In this document: positions 45,709-58,255 of the stretch, in pieces
How the letters are laid out: each line of letters starts with the position of its first letter
How positions within the stretch are numbered: position 1 is the first letter of the stretch
Assembly (NCBI RefSeq): GCF_022376445.1
Contig: NW_025955039.1
Coordinates: 1-64,000, forward strand
Direction of reading: 5' to 3'
Length of the DNA: 64,000 nucleotides
From: Fomitopsis serialis
Taxonomy: Eukaryota; Basidiomycota; Agaricomycetes; Polyporales; Fomitopsidaceae
Notes under the pieces: model-generated
The model's database searches: none
What the model was told of the DNA's origin: nothing
The model's input: only the letters and a program-made list of their open reading frames with translations
Position numbers and translations under genes: made by a program

Positions 45709-48423
45709 TCAGCGGAGAGACTGGACCTGATGAGACTGATAAACCGCCGGGCATGCAAGGAAGAAATCCACATCCTCTTCGGGCTCTGCAATGGCGTGGC
45801 TGCGCACCATGACCATGACCGTCAGCACATACGGGTCCAACAGGATGTGGACTCAAGCGGACTCACCTCGCTTCGACATGCTCCACCACAGTCGAACGGG
45901 GCTGCAGGTTGTCTAGATGGACAGAACAGTGGTTGCAGCTCCACAGGGATGGTTGTGTGGGTGTGGCAGCCTCCTCCGCGCGGCGCACACAGTCCTCTTC
46001 ATCTTCTTCCAGGATCCTCCATTCCGGCAGGTCCTGGCTGATGACCTTACAGTGGACGTTGATCCAGTGAGCGACCTAGCAGCACCGAAGACCGACGATG
46101 GGGGTAGAAGGTAAGTCAAAGTCAGCACTGGCTAGAACACCTAAGCCCAGGGTAAACGCACTCACAGCGCTCCTCCAGGTGTGCGCCCAATCGGACGGCG
46201 AATTGGTATACTTCACGGTGTTGCGTCTGCAGAGCCTACAGACGACGCGCAGGTCCAGGCGATCCAGGTCCTCCGGCAGCGCCGTGTCCGGATCAAGGCC
46301 GAGTTCCCTGATCAGACTCCCGAGCATCGCGCAAGACCGCATCTCGTAATGGAGCGTGTGCGCCGCGAGCCGCCCCTCCCGCGGCTCCGCGTCGCACAGC
46401 GCGGCCCAGAACGCCGTGTCGTACCCCTCCGCGCCGGGATGCGCCAGGTGCGCGGTGACGTCGTCGACGCCGAACAGGAACTTCTCCCGGATGTCGTCTC
46501 CGACTTCCGTAGACAGGACGAAGATATTCTCGGCAAGCGCGAGACCGTCGCCCATCGTGTCCCTCTCCACCCACCTCTTCTGCCCGCTCCGCATCGCGTT
46601 GCTCCTGACCGGGCACCGCAGCAGCCGCGTTTTGATGTTCGCGGTGTACGCAGAGACGCACTCGGGCAGCCGCCGCGCGGCCTCGTCGCACGCAGCCTGC
46701 GAGAGCGTCTCGCGGAGGTTGTGGTAGATGAGCGTGCGGAACGCCGGGACGGCATAGATGTACTCGGGCGGCGGCATGCGGACCCACTCCGTCGGTCGCA
46801 GCGTCCGCTTGTACGCGTCGTAGGCGTGCTTGACGAGGGCCTTGCGCGCGGTGATGGTCGGCGATTCGTCCGAGTCGAGTCGGCTGCATCGCGCTGCTTC
46901 TATGCGTGCTTGTAGGATGGGCTTGATGGACGTCCACACTGTAGAAATAGAGCTTACGTCAGATACGTCCTACCCTCGTGGACAATGGACAGAATGAAAC
47001 GACGCGTTCGACGAGTCATGTGAATTGAGGGAGTATACCGACCTTCTTCGGTGACCTCGCGATCACACATGGCCTCTTCCCCGCTCCGTATGGCTGCAAT
47101 ATCCTGAGTCTCGTATCCCAGCTCCTTGAACCGCTGCACGATTCTGGGTTAAATGAGCTACTGAGTGCACAATACTACAGCAGCAACATAACTACGTACT
47201 GCTCGTAGTATTTTTCCTTCCGTTCCCATTGTTCGTTCTTGAGATGGTCCCGAAACATCTCCAGCCACGGCTTGCACTTTCTCGCATGCTAGTCGCACAT
47301 CGTGTCAGGCGGCGTGAGTGACGAAGTATAGATCCTCCGATGAGCGACGGGGTGGCGTACCTCTGAAACGTCACGCACATACTTGACGCGCTCATAAATA
47401 AAGTTCAGCAGCGCCTCCTTCGCTCCCGCCACTTGCAAATGGATGTCCATCCGATACTCGCGGAATATGTCCATCATGGCATGCATGTCGGCGCGAACAT
47501 AATGCTTAGCGTTGGGGTAGTACGACGCTAGATGGTCGGTTGAGCACTAAATTCGTGTTCCAGCAAAACAAAATCAACGACTCAACTGAAAGTGTGAGGC
47601 ATCAATTTCAGGATCTCTGGTTTGAACTTCCGGTAATTCCTTAGATCAACCTCATGTATGAGCCTACATCATAATATTTCTTAGCACGCCGCGACTCTAT
47701 GTCGAGCCCACCGACTCACCTATTAAGCTTGCAGTCATCGCACAGGCGCTTCAACAAAATGCAATCCATGTCGTGTATATCAGGCGTGCCACAGTCCTGT
47801 CAAAGGCACCAGCACCTCAGCACACATGATGGCTTCGCACTGCCTGAACTCCCTACCTGGCATTCAGGTGGACTGTGGAGGAATCGTGCCCAGATAACCT
47901 CGGACACGCCCGGCGGACATCCGGGCGCGTTTAGAGCTCGCTCCCTTGCCTGCCTCCATAACCTTGACGCCTGAGGAGACGTGAGTGTGACATAGAATGC
48001 CCTACCCGTCTGTCCGAGGTTCGCCAAGTCCAGATAGGCTAGTAATGAGAATATCTGTGGAGGTGTCAGTATGACGACCGTCCCACCAGAGCATCTCTCC
48101 GTCAAGTACCTCAAAGAGAATGTCCAACGGGAGCGTGACAAGCATTCCGCGCCGCGCGGGAGTGTTATTGGTGTCGTCATCCGAGTCGTCGTGTGAGTCG
48201 AGTCGAATACGCTTTCCCTGCCAGTGGCTACCGTTCGTGTTCTCTCTCTCTCGTGCTTCAACTTACAACATGATGAGCAATAAACATAGTAAGGAATGGG
48301 CACAAGCATACCCTCGTGTTCGCTAGCATCGTCTTCAGGTTCATTTAGAGCCAACGACGGCCCGGGATCACCATCCCGTAAGTCCTCGGTTTTGGCTGAG
48401 CTAGTACGAGATGACACAGGCAT
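45709..48423 (-). CDS. F-box family protein, divergent intact copy
   Basis: A more divergent member of the same F-box family, with higher GC in its main exon. The start at 48,423 gives MPVSSRTSSAKTEDLRD. The F-box reads TLPLDILFE then, after an intron, IFSLLAYLDLANLGQTGRAF and GVSEVIWARFLHSPPECQ. DCILLKRLCDDCKLN is the Cys segment. YVRADMHAMMDIFREY, RFKELGYETQD, then the large exon (46,939 to about 46,147: YAVPAFRTLIYHNLRE, VDDVTAHLAHPGAEGYDTAF), WSCNHCSVHLDN and EPEEDVDFFLACPAVYQ to a TGA at 45,709. All junctions examined keep frame. A role in substrate recruitment to SCF ligases is inferred only from the domain. Confidence 0.75.
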
Positions 48424-48715
48424 GCTGTAAGTTAGAATATGACGGCAATAAGCCTTGCGCCTGGAACAAAGAATATGTGAGATTGAGATGCGAATGGCGC
48501 AGCACGACGCGAATGCCACGGTTCACGGTAAAGGTAAAGTACAAGCCCACTGGCCGAACACTAAACATGAGGAGTGTGGCTCGAGCGCTCAATTGTGGCT
48601 TACCGTCTGATGGCCGGTGAGCCGGTCCGCCATCCCGTGCCCGGACACAGCGACTCTGAGCTGTTACTGTAAGTACGTGATAATGATATTCACCACAGCT
48701 ACGGACGATCAATTG

Positions 48716-51286
48716 TCATCCCTTCCTCCGCATTCCCCTTGGCAGCATCCGCGAGGCACTGCGACAACGATATGGGTAAGCCGCCGACACGCGCTGGATA
48801 CGCGTTCGAAAAGAAGTCGACGTCCTCTTGGGGTTCAGCAATTTCGTGGCTACATGATGCCCGTCAGCGGAAGAGAAGATGATAGGAGGGCTGAATAGAC
48901 TGACTGCATCTTTACGTGCTCCAGGGCATCTTGACGATGTCGCGGATAATTCCCGAGAACGGGGCAATGATTGCAACTCCATACCCGGTCACGTATTCGA
49001 CCAGTAGCTTGTTCTGCATGGCGTACAATGGCGTACTCTTCCTTTGTCAATACCCTCCAATCTGGCCCGTCGTCCCTCAATTTGTGCGCCATGATGAAAG
49101 CATGCGTCAATGTGTGTATGTAATTGAAACATCCAATGTAAAAGACTTACAGCTTCTCGCCAGGTGTATGCAAAATTCTGTGGCCTCGACCATTCTATGT
49201 ACTCGCAGTCTTCACAGAGGAAGCGTCTGTCGCGTTCAACAAAGTCTTCCGGCCGTGCAGTGTCTGGGTCGAGGTCCACCTTCGACGCCAGATATCTGAC
49301 CGTCGCAGACCCACGCGTGTTCAAGTTCAAGGTACTGTTACCCAGCTCCCCACAGTCCAGTTCGTATGCCGCAACCCAGAACGCCGTGTCGCAACCGTGA
49401 AACATCGGTTTTTGATAGTGAGCAAGGAATGCGGTGACACCATTAATGCCGAAAAGCCACTTGGTGTTCCAGCTAGGGCCTATTTTCAAGCCGAAGACGG
49501 AGGTGGCCAGCCCCAGGCAGCTCCCCGCGCCCTTCGTCAACCGCTCCGATGCTCTGCGATTCTTCTCCAACGCGCCCACATCAGCCAGGCATCGCAGTAG
49601 GCGGGACTTGAGCGTGTCCTTGAAGGCGGCGATGTACCCAGGCAAACGCTGCGCGGCCTCGTCGCACGCGGCTTGCTGAAGCGGAACATTGAGATCGGCG
49701 TAAATCAACGAGCGAAACGCTGGGATGGCGTGAATGAGCTCGTGGGGTGGAAGATAGACGCATTCGATGGGCCGCAGAGTTGACTTGTATTTGTCATACG
49801 CCCGACCGACCAGAGCCTTTCTAGACTCTATGATCTGTGGTTCGCTCGCGTCCAGTCGGTTGCATCGTGCCATCTCAACGTATGGTTGCAGCAGAGGCCT
49901 GAGGTGCCTCCAGACTACATGAAGATGAGGAGAGCAAACCAGGGCGAAGACGAGACGGGAACTGACCTCGTTCAGTCACGTCGCGATCGCGTGTAGTCTC
50001 TGGCCTCGATCGTATCGCACGAATATCTTGATCCTCATACCCTAGCTCCCGGAACCGCCGTACGAGCCTGTGTGGGTTCAGTTGCTGACACGTACGACAC
50101 AACAGGAAGGATTTGCGTACCGGTTGTAGTGTAGCTCTAGACGCCCCTGCAGCTCGTGTTCAAGATATATGTCGAAGTCACTGTTATTCAACCACCGAGT
50201 GCACTTCTCCGCATGCTAGCCACATGGCGTGTCAGTTTGAGCAGTAGTAGTCGTAAGTACGGAAGACTAAACGGCATACCTCAACAACAGCTTTCACATA
50301 GTCCGCCCGCTCATCTCGGAATTGCTGCAGCGCCTTCTCCGCTGCGGCTTTCCGTGAAGTGACATTGATATCCCTCTGGTACTCGTCGTACATGTTTGAA
50401 TTGCAATGATATCGGCATCCCAATAGAGCTTGTGTTCTGGGTGGTAAGCTGAGCGACAGCCTGAGATGAGCTCTGGACTCAGCCCATGACGAAGATAAGA
50501 CACTCAACCGTGTGTGTGAGGGATCAACACCAAGACCGCGGGATGCACACTGGGGAAGCGTTCGGGAAGGAAGCGATCGTGTACGAGTCTATGCCAAGGT
50601 CATTATATAAGTTCATCGCGGCGTGAATCATGGTTAGTAACGTACTCCTTATACTTGCATGTCTGGCATATACACCGCATGAGGGCGAAATCCAAATTGT
50701 GAACGCTGTCCAAACGACACTTCTGTGAAGATAAATCAGTGTGCGTAGACCATGTACTGTCGTAAACACTTTACCATTTAGTTGAGCCGTAGAGGAACCT
50801 TGCCCAAGAGACCTCTGACACGCGCGGCGGGCACTCAGGGGCGTTTCCGGCGAACTTTCTCGCTGCTGTCCACGTCTTGGAAGCGAGAGGGGACATGATC
50901 ATCGCCCGAAATGCTTTGTCGGTCTGCGCAAGGTTTGCCAAGTCCAATGGCTTCAGGAGCGAAATTATCTACATCAGTGGATTCGGGACATACGTCGTAA
51001 GTACGTATGGTCGTCACCTTGATAGCAGAGTGCATACCTCCAACATCACTTCCAGCGGCAGCGCAAGAAGCAGACTGAGCCTGAGGCGTGGATTCTCCGT
51101 GTCAAAAAGACCGTCGTCATGGGTTCCCGCTATTCGAGAGCGCTTCTCATTAGGCATGTCGTTTAGGGTGTCCTTGCCATGGATCAGCACTTCTACCTCT
51201 GTACAACCATCCTTGGTGTCCGACATAGCCGTGCGCTCTGCAGAGTGCAGAAGACGCTGCCTAGAGCCACGAGACGTCGCTGGCAT
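48716..51286 (-). pseudogene. F-box family gene 4, one-base frameshift
   Basis: Closely related to the copy at 39,269. The ATG at 51,286 gives MPATSRGSRQRLLHSAERT; the F-box reads LALPLEVMLE then IISLLKPLDLANLAQTDKAF. FALMRCICQTCKYKEY, the large exon (49,873 to 49,160), CNHCPVLGNYPRHRQDA and EPQEDVDFFSNAYPARVGG to TGA at 48,716 are all present. In the KLYWDADIIAI exon one base is missing near 50,400, so MYDEYQRDINVTSRKA lies in another frame. Everything else is open. It could be a very young pseudogene or an assembly error; if the latter, the gene is functional. Confidence 0.7.
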
Positions 51287-51959
51287 GCTATGGAGCCGTA
51301 CAGTGAGAGGCAATGTTGAAAGCGGGCCACAGAGAGGAAAGACTCGCCCGCGTCACGGTCGAACGAGTCAGATTGCATGTTCTTCAGTAGTTATGTCAGA
51401 GCCAATGATCTAATTTGGATCTAATCCAATGAATAAATCAATCGGTTTCGTTCGATGTTGTCCCCAACGGGAAAAGTTGTGATGAATAAGGACTCACCGA
51501 ATATGTGAGGACTCGGGAGCACAATGCACGTCTATTATAGGTACCTGTCTGAACGCCAAGTGAACACGTCCGTGCACGTAAGCACCGGTCGATCGCAGAA
51601 TTCTATATCTGGCAACACCTGCTCTGGGCGATGTCATCAAATGAGACGTAGGTGCATAAATACATGGACCTCGCATGTTATGAGTAGACGCGAGTATTTC
51701 CCTTCGACGGACACGATCTGAGGTAGCTGTGTAGTAAGTATCTCTGACTCCGATCGAGTTTCGCGGGTTCAGTACTATTTCGGGCCAGTGCACTGGTGAT
51801 TACACTTGCACTTAGACTGGCAGGTAACCGTCAGTATGCACATGTGGACGAACCATGAAGAATTAACCTTTGTGTCGATGGGCGGATGCGGCTCGAAAAT
51901 GACTGCGAACGGTGAACCCCCATGTACGTACAAATTCCGACATGACTCCCCTTCAATGT
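51287..51959. other. Intergenic region
   Basis: About 670 bp between the F-box start and the 2OG oxygenase stop; nothing recognised. Confidence 0.45.
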
Positions 51960-53462
51960 CTAGTGGTTTTTGTACGTCGCCTCTAACCTCGACTTCACAT
52001 AATCGCCCGCCGTGACTACCTCGTACTTCGCTGGGTTGTCTTCCGTAACACATCCCGGGAACGGCTGAAGCGGTCGCCAACCATCAGTACCTCAGGCACC
52101 CTTAGGAGCAACGAACGCTTACCTCGAGTCTAACATTGTAGTCGCTGCCGAAGAAGAGCGGGATGGAGTATCGCTCGACGCCGGACCGGTTGACAGCACG
52201 GTGGACGGTCGACTTGAATACGTCGTCTACATGTCTCAGAGTGTCAATATGTTCATCTGTCGAATTTGGACACAAAACGCACTGGACCAACGAGCGAACT
52301 GGTCCCCAATGCTGCGAGGGCATGTCAATTCACAATACAGCGATCAAGTAATATGAACACACTTGATAACGAGCGTCCCAGGAATTGGGACAGCATCAAT
52401 CCACCTTCCCGCAGCATTGAGCACTTGCAGGGCCTGAACTTTATCTTGCCAGAGGATCGTGAAGCACTGAGAGCCCATCAATATCGACTTGTCCTAGTAG
52501 GAAGTAAGGAGTTGTAACCTCATAACTGTGCAATACCCGTTAGTAATCCGTCTCAGACATAGGTTCTGAATGTTCTTACTCGGTATGCGCCCCGATACCC
52601 TCTACACGGGCATCCACTGCACCGGTCTGTGGCGGATAGTAGAGCAGGCGCATGATCGCTGCGGGTTTTGTTGTCTATGCATTCCGTGAGTGCCACATCT
52701 CGGTATGATACAAGTTTCATGGAGACCTTGTCGTCGAAGAAAGTCTCCGGAAGGTTCAGCGCAAGGGCGAACAGGGGGAAGAGCATCTTGCCCAAGTTCA
52801 CAGCAGCGTGGCTGTACAACCACCATAAGACTAAGTGCTCCGCAGACAAAGATCAGACACTCACTAATACTCGAGAGAAGCCTCTCTGAATCCAGGTAGA
52901 CCCTTCGGCCAGACGTTCCCGCCGCCCATGACCCCGTCTTCCTCTGCCGTACGACCCTCGCCGGAGAACTCCTCCCAGCCGAGGTCGAAGCCTTCGTGCA
53001 AATCTCCGCGGTTTTCGGGGTTCGTGTTCTCGCCGAGCAGCGCGGTGTAGCCCTTGAAGTTCCCGGTTTTGTGGATGTCCAGCGTTGCCTTGGTGTCGAG
53101 CGGGAGGGAGAAGAAGCGCTTGCCGGCGGACACGGCGTCGTGAATCGTGGATTGGGGAATGGTGTGGTTCTTCACTGGTGGAGTATTCTGTATGGTGAAC
53201 GAGTGTATGACTTCGAATATGCACATACCGTAGAAGAACCCGACATTGATGCAAGCGTCTCGGACTTCGTCAGCCAGAGCGCGTCGGACGGCGGGATCTG
53301 TGTTTTGTATGTTCTGAAGATCGCTGTGATCTCATACAAACTCGTAAGTATCCGTGTTTTCCTGTTTCACAAGCTCACGGCTGAGACTCACATGATGGGT
53401 ATTTCCTCGAACGTGCTGTCAGTCCTCTTCATCGCTGGAACGATAGGAGCATCTTCAGCCAT
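51960..53462 (-). CDS. 2OG-Fe(II) oxygenase, isopenicillin-N-synthase-like
   Basis: A soluble non-heme iron dioxygenase of the IPNS/DIOX superfamily, about 333 aa in roughly nine exons. The start at 53,462 gives MAEDAPIVPAMKRTDS, then EEIPIIDLQNIQ, INVGFFYVKNHTIP (the DIOX_N domain) and KGYTALLGENTNPENRGDL. The iron ligands are His and Asp in GIGAHTDYE (about residue 216-218) and His in STVHRAVNRSG; the 2OG-binding Arg-X-Ser is RYSIP. GRWIDAVPIPGTLVI precedes the last ligand as expected. The C-terminus PFPGCVTEDNPAKYEVV is typical of fungal members. Very short exons (DYE lies on a 9-nt exon part) make this gene easy to misannotate. It is divergent from FZO1, 582 bp apart. Substrate unknown. 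Confidence 0.88.
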
Positions 53463-54044
53463 ATTGATCGCGGGAAGAGTAATAGGATGAGAGCAAGTCG
53501 CCCAATATAAGTGCGCCGGATGCAGTCCATGGCGGCGTTCAGTAAGTGCATAAGTATGTGCCTGGAGTGTGCTAATGGCTATCTCCGTGTCGACCTTCGG
53601 AATTCAACGACGTAGGGGTGCATTACCAGTCATGGGCGTACCACCGGCTTGTAATATCCAACCGCAGCTCTGGTCACCCTCAGTTCTACTCAGGTTCTAC
53701 TTCCTCCACTGTCAGTAGTATCCAGTACTTGAGTGGACACCGGAAAAGACGACGGCTGCCAAAAGCGGAAACCCGGGGGAACTCGGATGTGTTTTCAAAG
53801 CTCGATTGACTAATATTTGGAGCTCCGATAACTCAAGCACTCTTGCCTTTACCCCAAGAATATGTAATTTTTCAGACTCCGACACAACCCATTTCACAGG
53901 CTCAACCTCGAACCCGGAGTATCACATCATCATTCTCCATAACCACCACCACCTACTCACACGGCGACGACGACGACGACACTGACAGTGACGGCGAACA
54001 CAACCTCCTGAAGAGCTATCCACTTTTGTGGGATATTCACTAGC
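53463..54044. other. Divergent promoter region
   Basis: About 580 bp between the 2OG oxygenase and FZO1 starts. A GACGACGACGACGAC run lies near 53,963-53,980; nothing else stands out. Confidence 0.5.
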
Positions 54045-56918
54045 ATGTCTGTGTCTTACTTGCCCCAAGCTTCGCGCAAGCAGCAAAGCCCTCAGGCTTC
54101 AGAAGAGAGCGCCGATGTGCCTCGCGTTGCCGAAGATATGCAGGAGGCGTACATTGGGGCTAAAGAGAGGTGAGCATTCTCATCAGTGACTCAACCCGTC
54201 AAGAGATGTGCGGAGAAGTGGGCATAGGCTTCACCAGCAGGGGCGAGGAAGATTGATCCAGGACAGGGTGGTCCCAGTGCCACATCGTCGGAAAGGTTAT
54301 GTTTTGATATGACAGGCTCAGTCCCTTCCTCGCTCTGCGCAGGGCACGCATGCGAATGGTCTCGAGTGCCCAATGATCCGACCGCAATGACAAGTAGACC
54401 TCGCGGTCCTACATGTCTACATGTCCGTTTCTGAGCTATTCACTGACATCCTTGCAGGCTTCTGAACGCCATTGACTCAGCAAAATCACTGCTTGGCGGC
54501 CTTCGCGATTTCAATAAGACATCGTGGGTTGTCAGGTACCCTCAATTGCAGGAGCAGCCCGAGGAGAATGCGGAGCAACCCGCATCCCCAAAGAGACGCA
54601 AGGGCATGCGCCGTTCGCTTTCCTTCCCAGATGATCCAAACTTCCAGGCGGAGGTCGTTGTCAACCCGACTCGTGCAGGCATGGCCCGTTCCATGACCTT
54701 GGCGTCCATTGCAGACGCCGAGGAGGAGCCAGAGGTCGCACCGCAAGAGGAGGCGGAGGGTCTTATCCCTTCTCCAGATTCGGCCGACTTCCATGTCATC
54801 CGCCTCGACCTTAAGCTGGGCGCACACGGGTCGACAAGCTCGCCAGCGGCTCTCGTCTCGCAGCTGGAGAAGTCTTCCATTGCCAATCTTTTGGACGAAC
54901 GGATTAGCAATGCTGTCACTCACATCGACAGGCTCCGTCTGCGTGTGGAGGACACCTCGTCAAAGGTACTCGTTACTGGCGACCTCAATGCTGGCAAGTC
55001 GACGTTCGTGAACGCGTTGTTGCGTCGCGAGGTCATGCCGGTTGACCAGCAGCCATGCACTACGGCGTTCTGCGAAGTACATGACGCTGTGTCGGAGAAC
55101 GACGGCAAGGAGGAAGTGCACATCCTCAAGGACGGCGTATCATACAGCAGGGAGGACGAGTCGACGTTTACACGGGCCGCTCTTTCGGATCTGGAGTCAT
55201 TTGTGTCCGAGAACGAAAACGAATCGCAGGTGCTCAAGATCTACCTGTCCGACTCGCGTGATCCGGCCAGTTCGCTGCTGAGCAATGGCATCGTCGATAT
55301 CTCGTTGATCGATGCCCCCGGCCTCAACCGCGACCTCGTCAAGACGACGGGTGTGTTCACTCGCCAGGAGGAGATTGACGTCGTCGTCTTCGTCGTCTCG
55401 GCGGAGAACCACTTCACGCTGTCGGCGAAGGAGTTCCTGACGACGGCTAGCAAGGAGAAGGCGTACGTTTTCATTGTCGTGAACAAGTACGACCACATCC
55501 GCGACAAGGCCAAGTGCAAGAGGCTTGTGCTCCAGCAGATCAAAGAGCTCAGCCCAGCGACGTACGACGACGCCGAGGACCTCGTGCACTTCGTCGACTC
55601 GGCATCGGCCATAGAAAACGGCACTCCAGACTTTGACAACCTCGAGTCGTCGCTCCGCTCGTTCGTCCTCGTCAAGCGCACAAAGTCCAAGCTTGCGCCT
55701 GCGTCGACATACCTCCACCACGTCCTTTCTGATGTCGGCTTGCTCATCGGTGCCAACGCCATCGTTGCCGACTCCGAGCTCAAGCGCGCTCGCGAGGACC
55801 TCGACAGGTCGCGCCCCGTCCTTGAGAAGATGAAGAACGGCCGTCAGAACCTGGAGGACAGCCTCGAGTCTGTTGAGGAGGAAGGCGCGTCGGCAACGCG
55901 TAGCCGAACCAAAGAGCTGCTCTCGACTGCTCTCGACCGCGTTAGCCAAGGCAAGCTCGGCGTCGACCTCGCGTCGCTCAAGATGCCGACTTACCCTGGT
56001 CTGCTCAATATCTGGGACTACGCTCGGGACGTCAAGCAAGCTCTGCTCGCGAGCTTGGACATGGCTGTCAAGCTGGCCGAGGACGAGGCTCGCGTCACGA
56101 CGTCGAACTCGGTCAACAAGATCTCGCGTATGGGCGACGAGCACCTGCCCGAGGGCATCGAACGGCCACGGCGTGTGTTCATGCCCGAAGCGATGTTCTC
56201 TGTGCGCGCTGATAAGAACGCGCGGAGGAAGAGCCGGACCGTGTCGAGTGGCGCCGTCGTCGCAGGCGGCATGCTTGGCCTGGGTATCGGGCTCTCACAG
56301 CGCTCGGACATGCTGGAGACGAGCTTCTTCGATCTGTTTGACGTGCACCACCAGTTCTGGGTCACGTTCGGCGACAAGAAGGCCGAGGACGAAGAGGAGA
56401 GCCCAATGACTGCCCTCAGTGTCGCCTCAGTCGGCATCGGCGCGGTTACGATGGTCGGCGGGCAGGCAATTGGCGCACGCGGGATCATCGAGGGCTTCGT
56501 TCGCATTGGCGCGCTGTTCGAAAACGAGAACGCGCGCAAGTGGGCGGCGCCCATTCTCGGTGCTGTCACCATCGGGGCGGCGGTGTACTTTATCCTCGAG
56601 CTCCCGAGCACGATCCCTCGGACTATTGGCAGGCGGATCAAGACGACGCTGGCGAAGGAGGCTGAGGAGCGGGGTGCAGAGGGCACGTTCGTTGAACTAC
56701 ACGGGCTTCGAGTGAGCCGAGAGACACGCAAAGTGCTTCGGCTGGCGTCGTGGGACTTGAAGGAGCGTTTCCGCACGGCGATGGACGAGAAGAACAGGGA
56801 GGTTCAAGGCGCGGAGGACGTCGAACACAAGGCAAGGAAGGCGCTCGAGTACTTCCTCAGTGTCGAGCGCGAGACCAGGGAAGTGCGCAAGCTCGCAGGA
56901 TTGGGCCTGACTGCGTGA
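54045..56918 (+). CDS. FZO1: Mitofusin, outer mitochondrial membrane fusion GTPase
   Basis: The dynamin-related GTPase that fuses mitochondrial outer membranes. Two exons (54045-54169, 54458-56918) give 861 aa, the usual Fzo1 length. A charged N-terminal region precedes the GTPase domain: G1 GDLNAGKST (216-224), G3 DAPG (327-330) and G4 NKYD (384-387). Helical regions flank two hydrophobic stretches near the C-terminal third (SVASVGIGAVTMVGGQAIGA and PILGAVTIGAAVYFILELP), the membrane anchor. A C-terminal heptad repeat ends the protein (VEHKARKALEYFLSVERE). The phase-2 splice (AG/G CTT) joins YIGAKER to LLNAIDS. The 288 bp first intron is long for this window. The frame is intact. Confidence 0.95.
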
Positions 56919-57383
56919 GGCGCCCTCAATTCGTTTTCGTGTCTGACTGGAACCTTCGACTTCGCGGCGCGCGGCCTGTATGGTTCGCCGTCGATTAGAG
57001 CGAGCCTCCTTGGGTGCACTTACTCACTTCGACTAATTCGTACGTTCGGCTCTGTTATTTCGTCCGTCACTCCTTCATGTTCCCTTAAGCTTGTCTTCTG
57101 TCTCGACTTACAATACGGATCTCCTTGTATGCTAGATCACTCCCCTATGCAGATGTCTGCTACGTGTACGTCATGACCTGTCTACCAGCCGCGTTGCTAC
57201 AGTCTGTTGCAATATGATGCTGTGTTACGAACCATGTAGAGAACGTCCTGTGCGGTGGGTCTGGTCAGGCAAATTCACAGTGCGTGCGCTGGTCTCGTTA
57301 GAAGTGCATTGCCACTGGACGTAGACCATGGCCAGTGGACGGTCGTTGACATGGACAGACACTACAATCTGTCGTACACGCCA
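56919..57383. other. FZO1 3' region and element left flank
   Basis: Pyrimidine-rich FZO1 3' region to about 57,150, then sequence (57,290-57,380) matching 34,187-34,300 in inverted orientation. No gene. Confidence 0.5.
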
Positions 57384-57393
57384 GGGACCAGGG
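57384..57393. repeat. Left target-site duplication
   Basis: GGGACCAGGG immediately outside the left arm of the foldback element, repeated at 58,696-58,705. Confidence 0.7.
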
Positions 57394-57835
57394 CAGGCTC
57401 CTAAAACCAGCCGTCCATGGCGTTCTCGCTCCTACATGTCGATAGCCCACCATATGCTGAATCCGAAAAAGGGAATTGTGTTTAGTGTTATGTAATGTCC
57501 GAAGTTTATGCGACTAAGAGGAGGAGAACGCCATAGGACGGCTGGCCAATTTCGTCCCCGAGGCCACCCCGAGGCATGCGCGCTTCGCCCTCAGGCCAGC
57601 AGTGCGGTCACAGTAAGTGACCGAGCGCCTTTCAGCGAGTTTCGGGGTCCCGCTTGGCTCGCTTGCCCCGAGTCATCCAAATCAGGACATCGCTCGACGC
57701 TCGTGCGTCGAGGCGCGATTCATGATGGTTTTCGGTCTCGCATCCATCCAATGGGAGGATGTGGGACTGACAACACATTTGGGAAATTCAATGAGCATTT
57801 CTTTGGTGCCTCGCGTCGCTGCCCCAAAATTTGAC

Positions 57836-57911
57836 AAAATAAATGAGCGGGGACTCGAACCCGTGCACCCGAAAAGGTGATCGGCGGCCATGACCACTGC
57901 ACCAAAGTACC
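57836..57911 (-). other. tRNA-like Pol III box pair, left arm
   Basis: Mirror copy of the element at 58,180-58,255: A box TGGTGCAGTGG at 57,904-57,894 and B box GGTTCGAGTCC at 57,861-57,851, minus strand. Confidence 0.5.
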
Positions 57912-58179
57912 AACACCGTTTTATCGATGGCACTAAATAAGAGTACCAGCCAGCTCGTGGCACCCATTGCCTGTCAACTCCGAAGTACACGGCCACCCTT
58001 GTATAAATGATGGGATAATCATTGTCAGTGCCCCATGTGGCAGATGCGCTGCCCGGCACGTCAGCGAAGCACACGGTCACTGCAGTATGCACGTCGTGAT
58101 GTGCTACATAGGGGTGGCCATAAATGGGTCCCACGAGCTGGCTGGTACTCTTATTTAGTGCCGTCGATAAAACGGTGTT

Positions 58180-58255
58180 GGTACTTTGGTGCAGTGGTCA
58201 TGGCCGCCGATCACCTTTTCGGGTGCACGGGTTCGAGTCCCCGCTCATTTATTTT
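58180..58255 (+). other. tRNA-like Pol III box pair, right arm
   Basis: A-box TGGTGCAGTGG (58,187-58,197) and B-box GGTTCGAGTCC (58,230-58,240) are spaced 43 nt start to start, as in a tRNA. A CCGA/TCGG anticodon-like stem lies between, and TTTT follows at 58,252-58,255. The acceptor and T-stems do not pair, so it is not a functional tRNA but a tRNA-derived (SINE-like) head inside the foldback arm. Confidence 0.55.
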
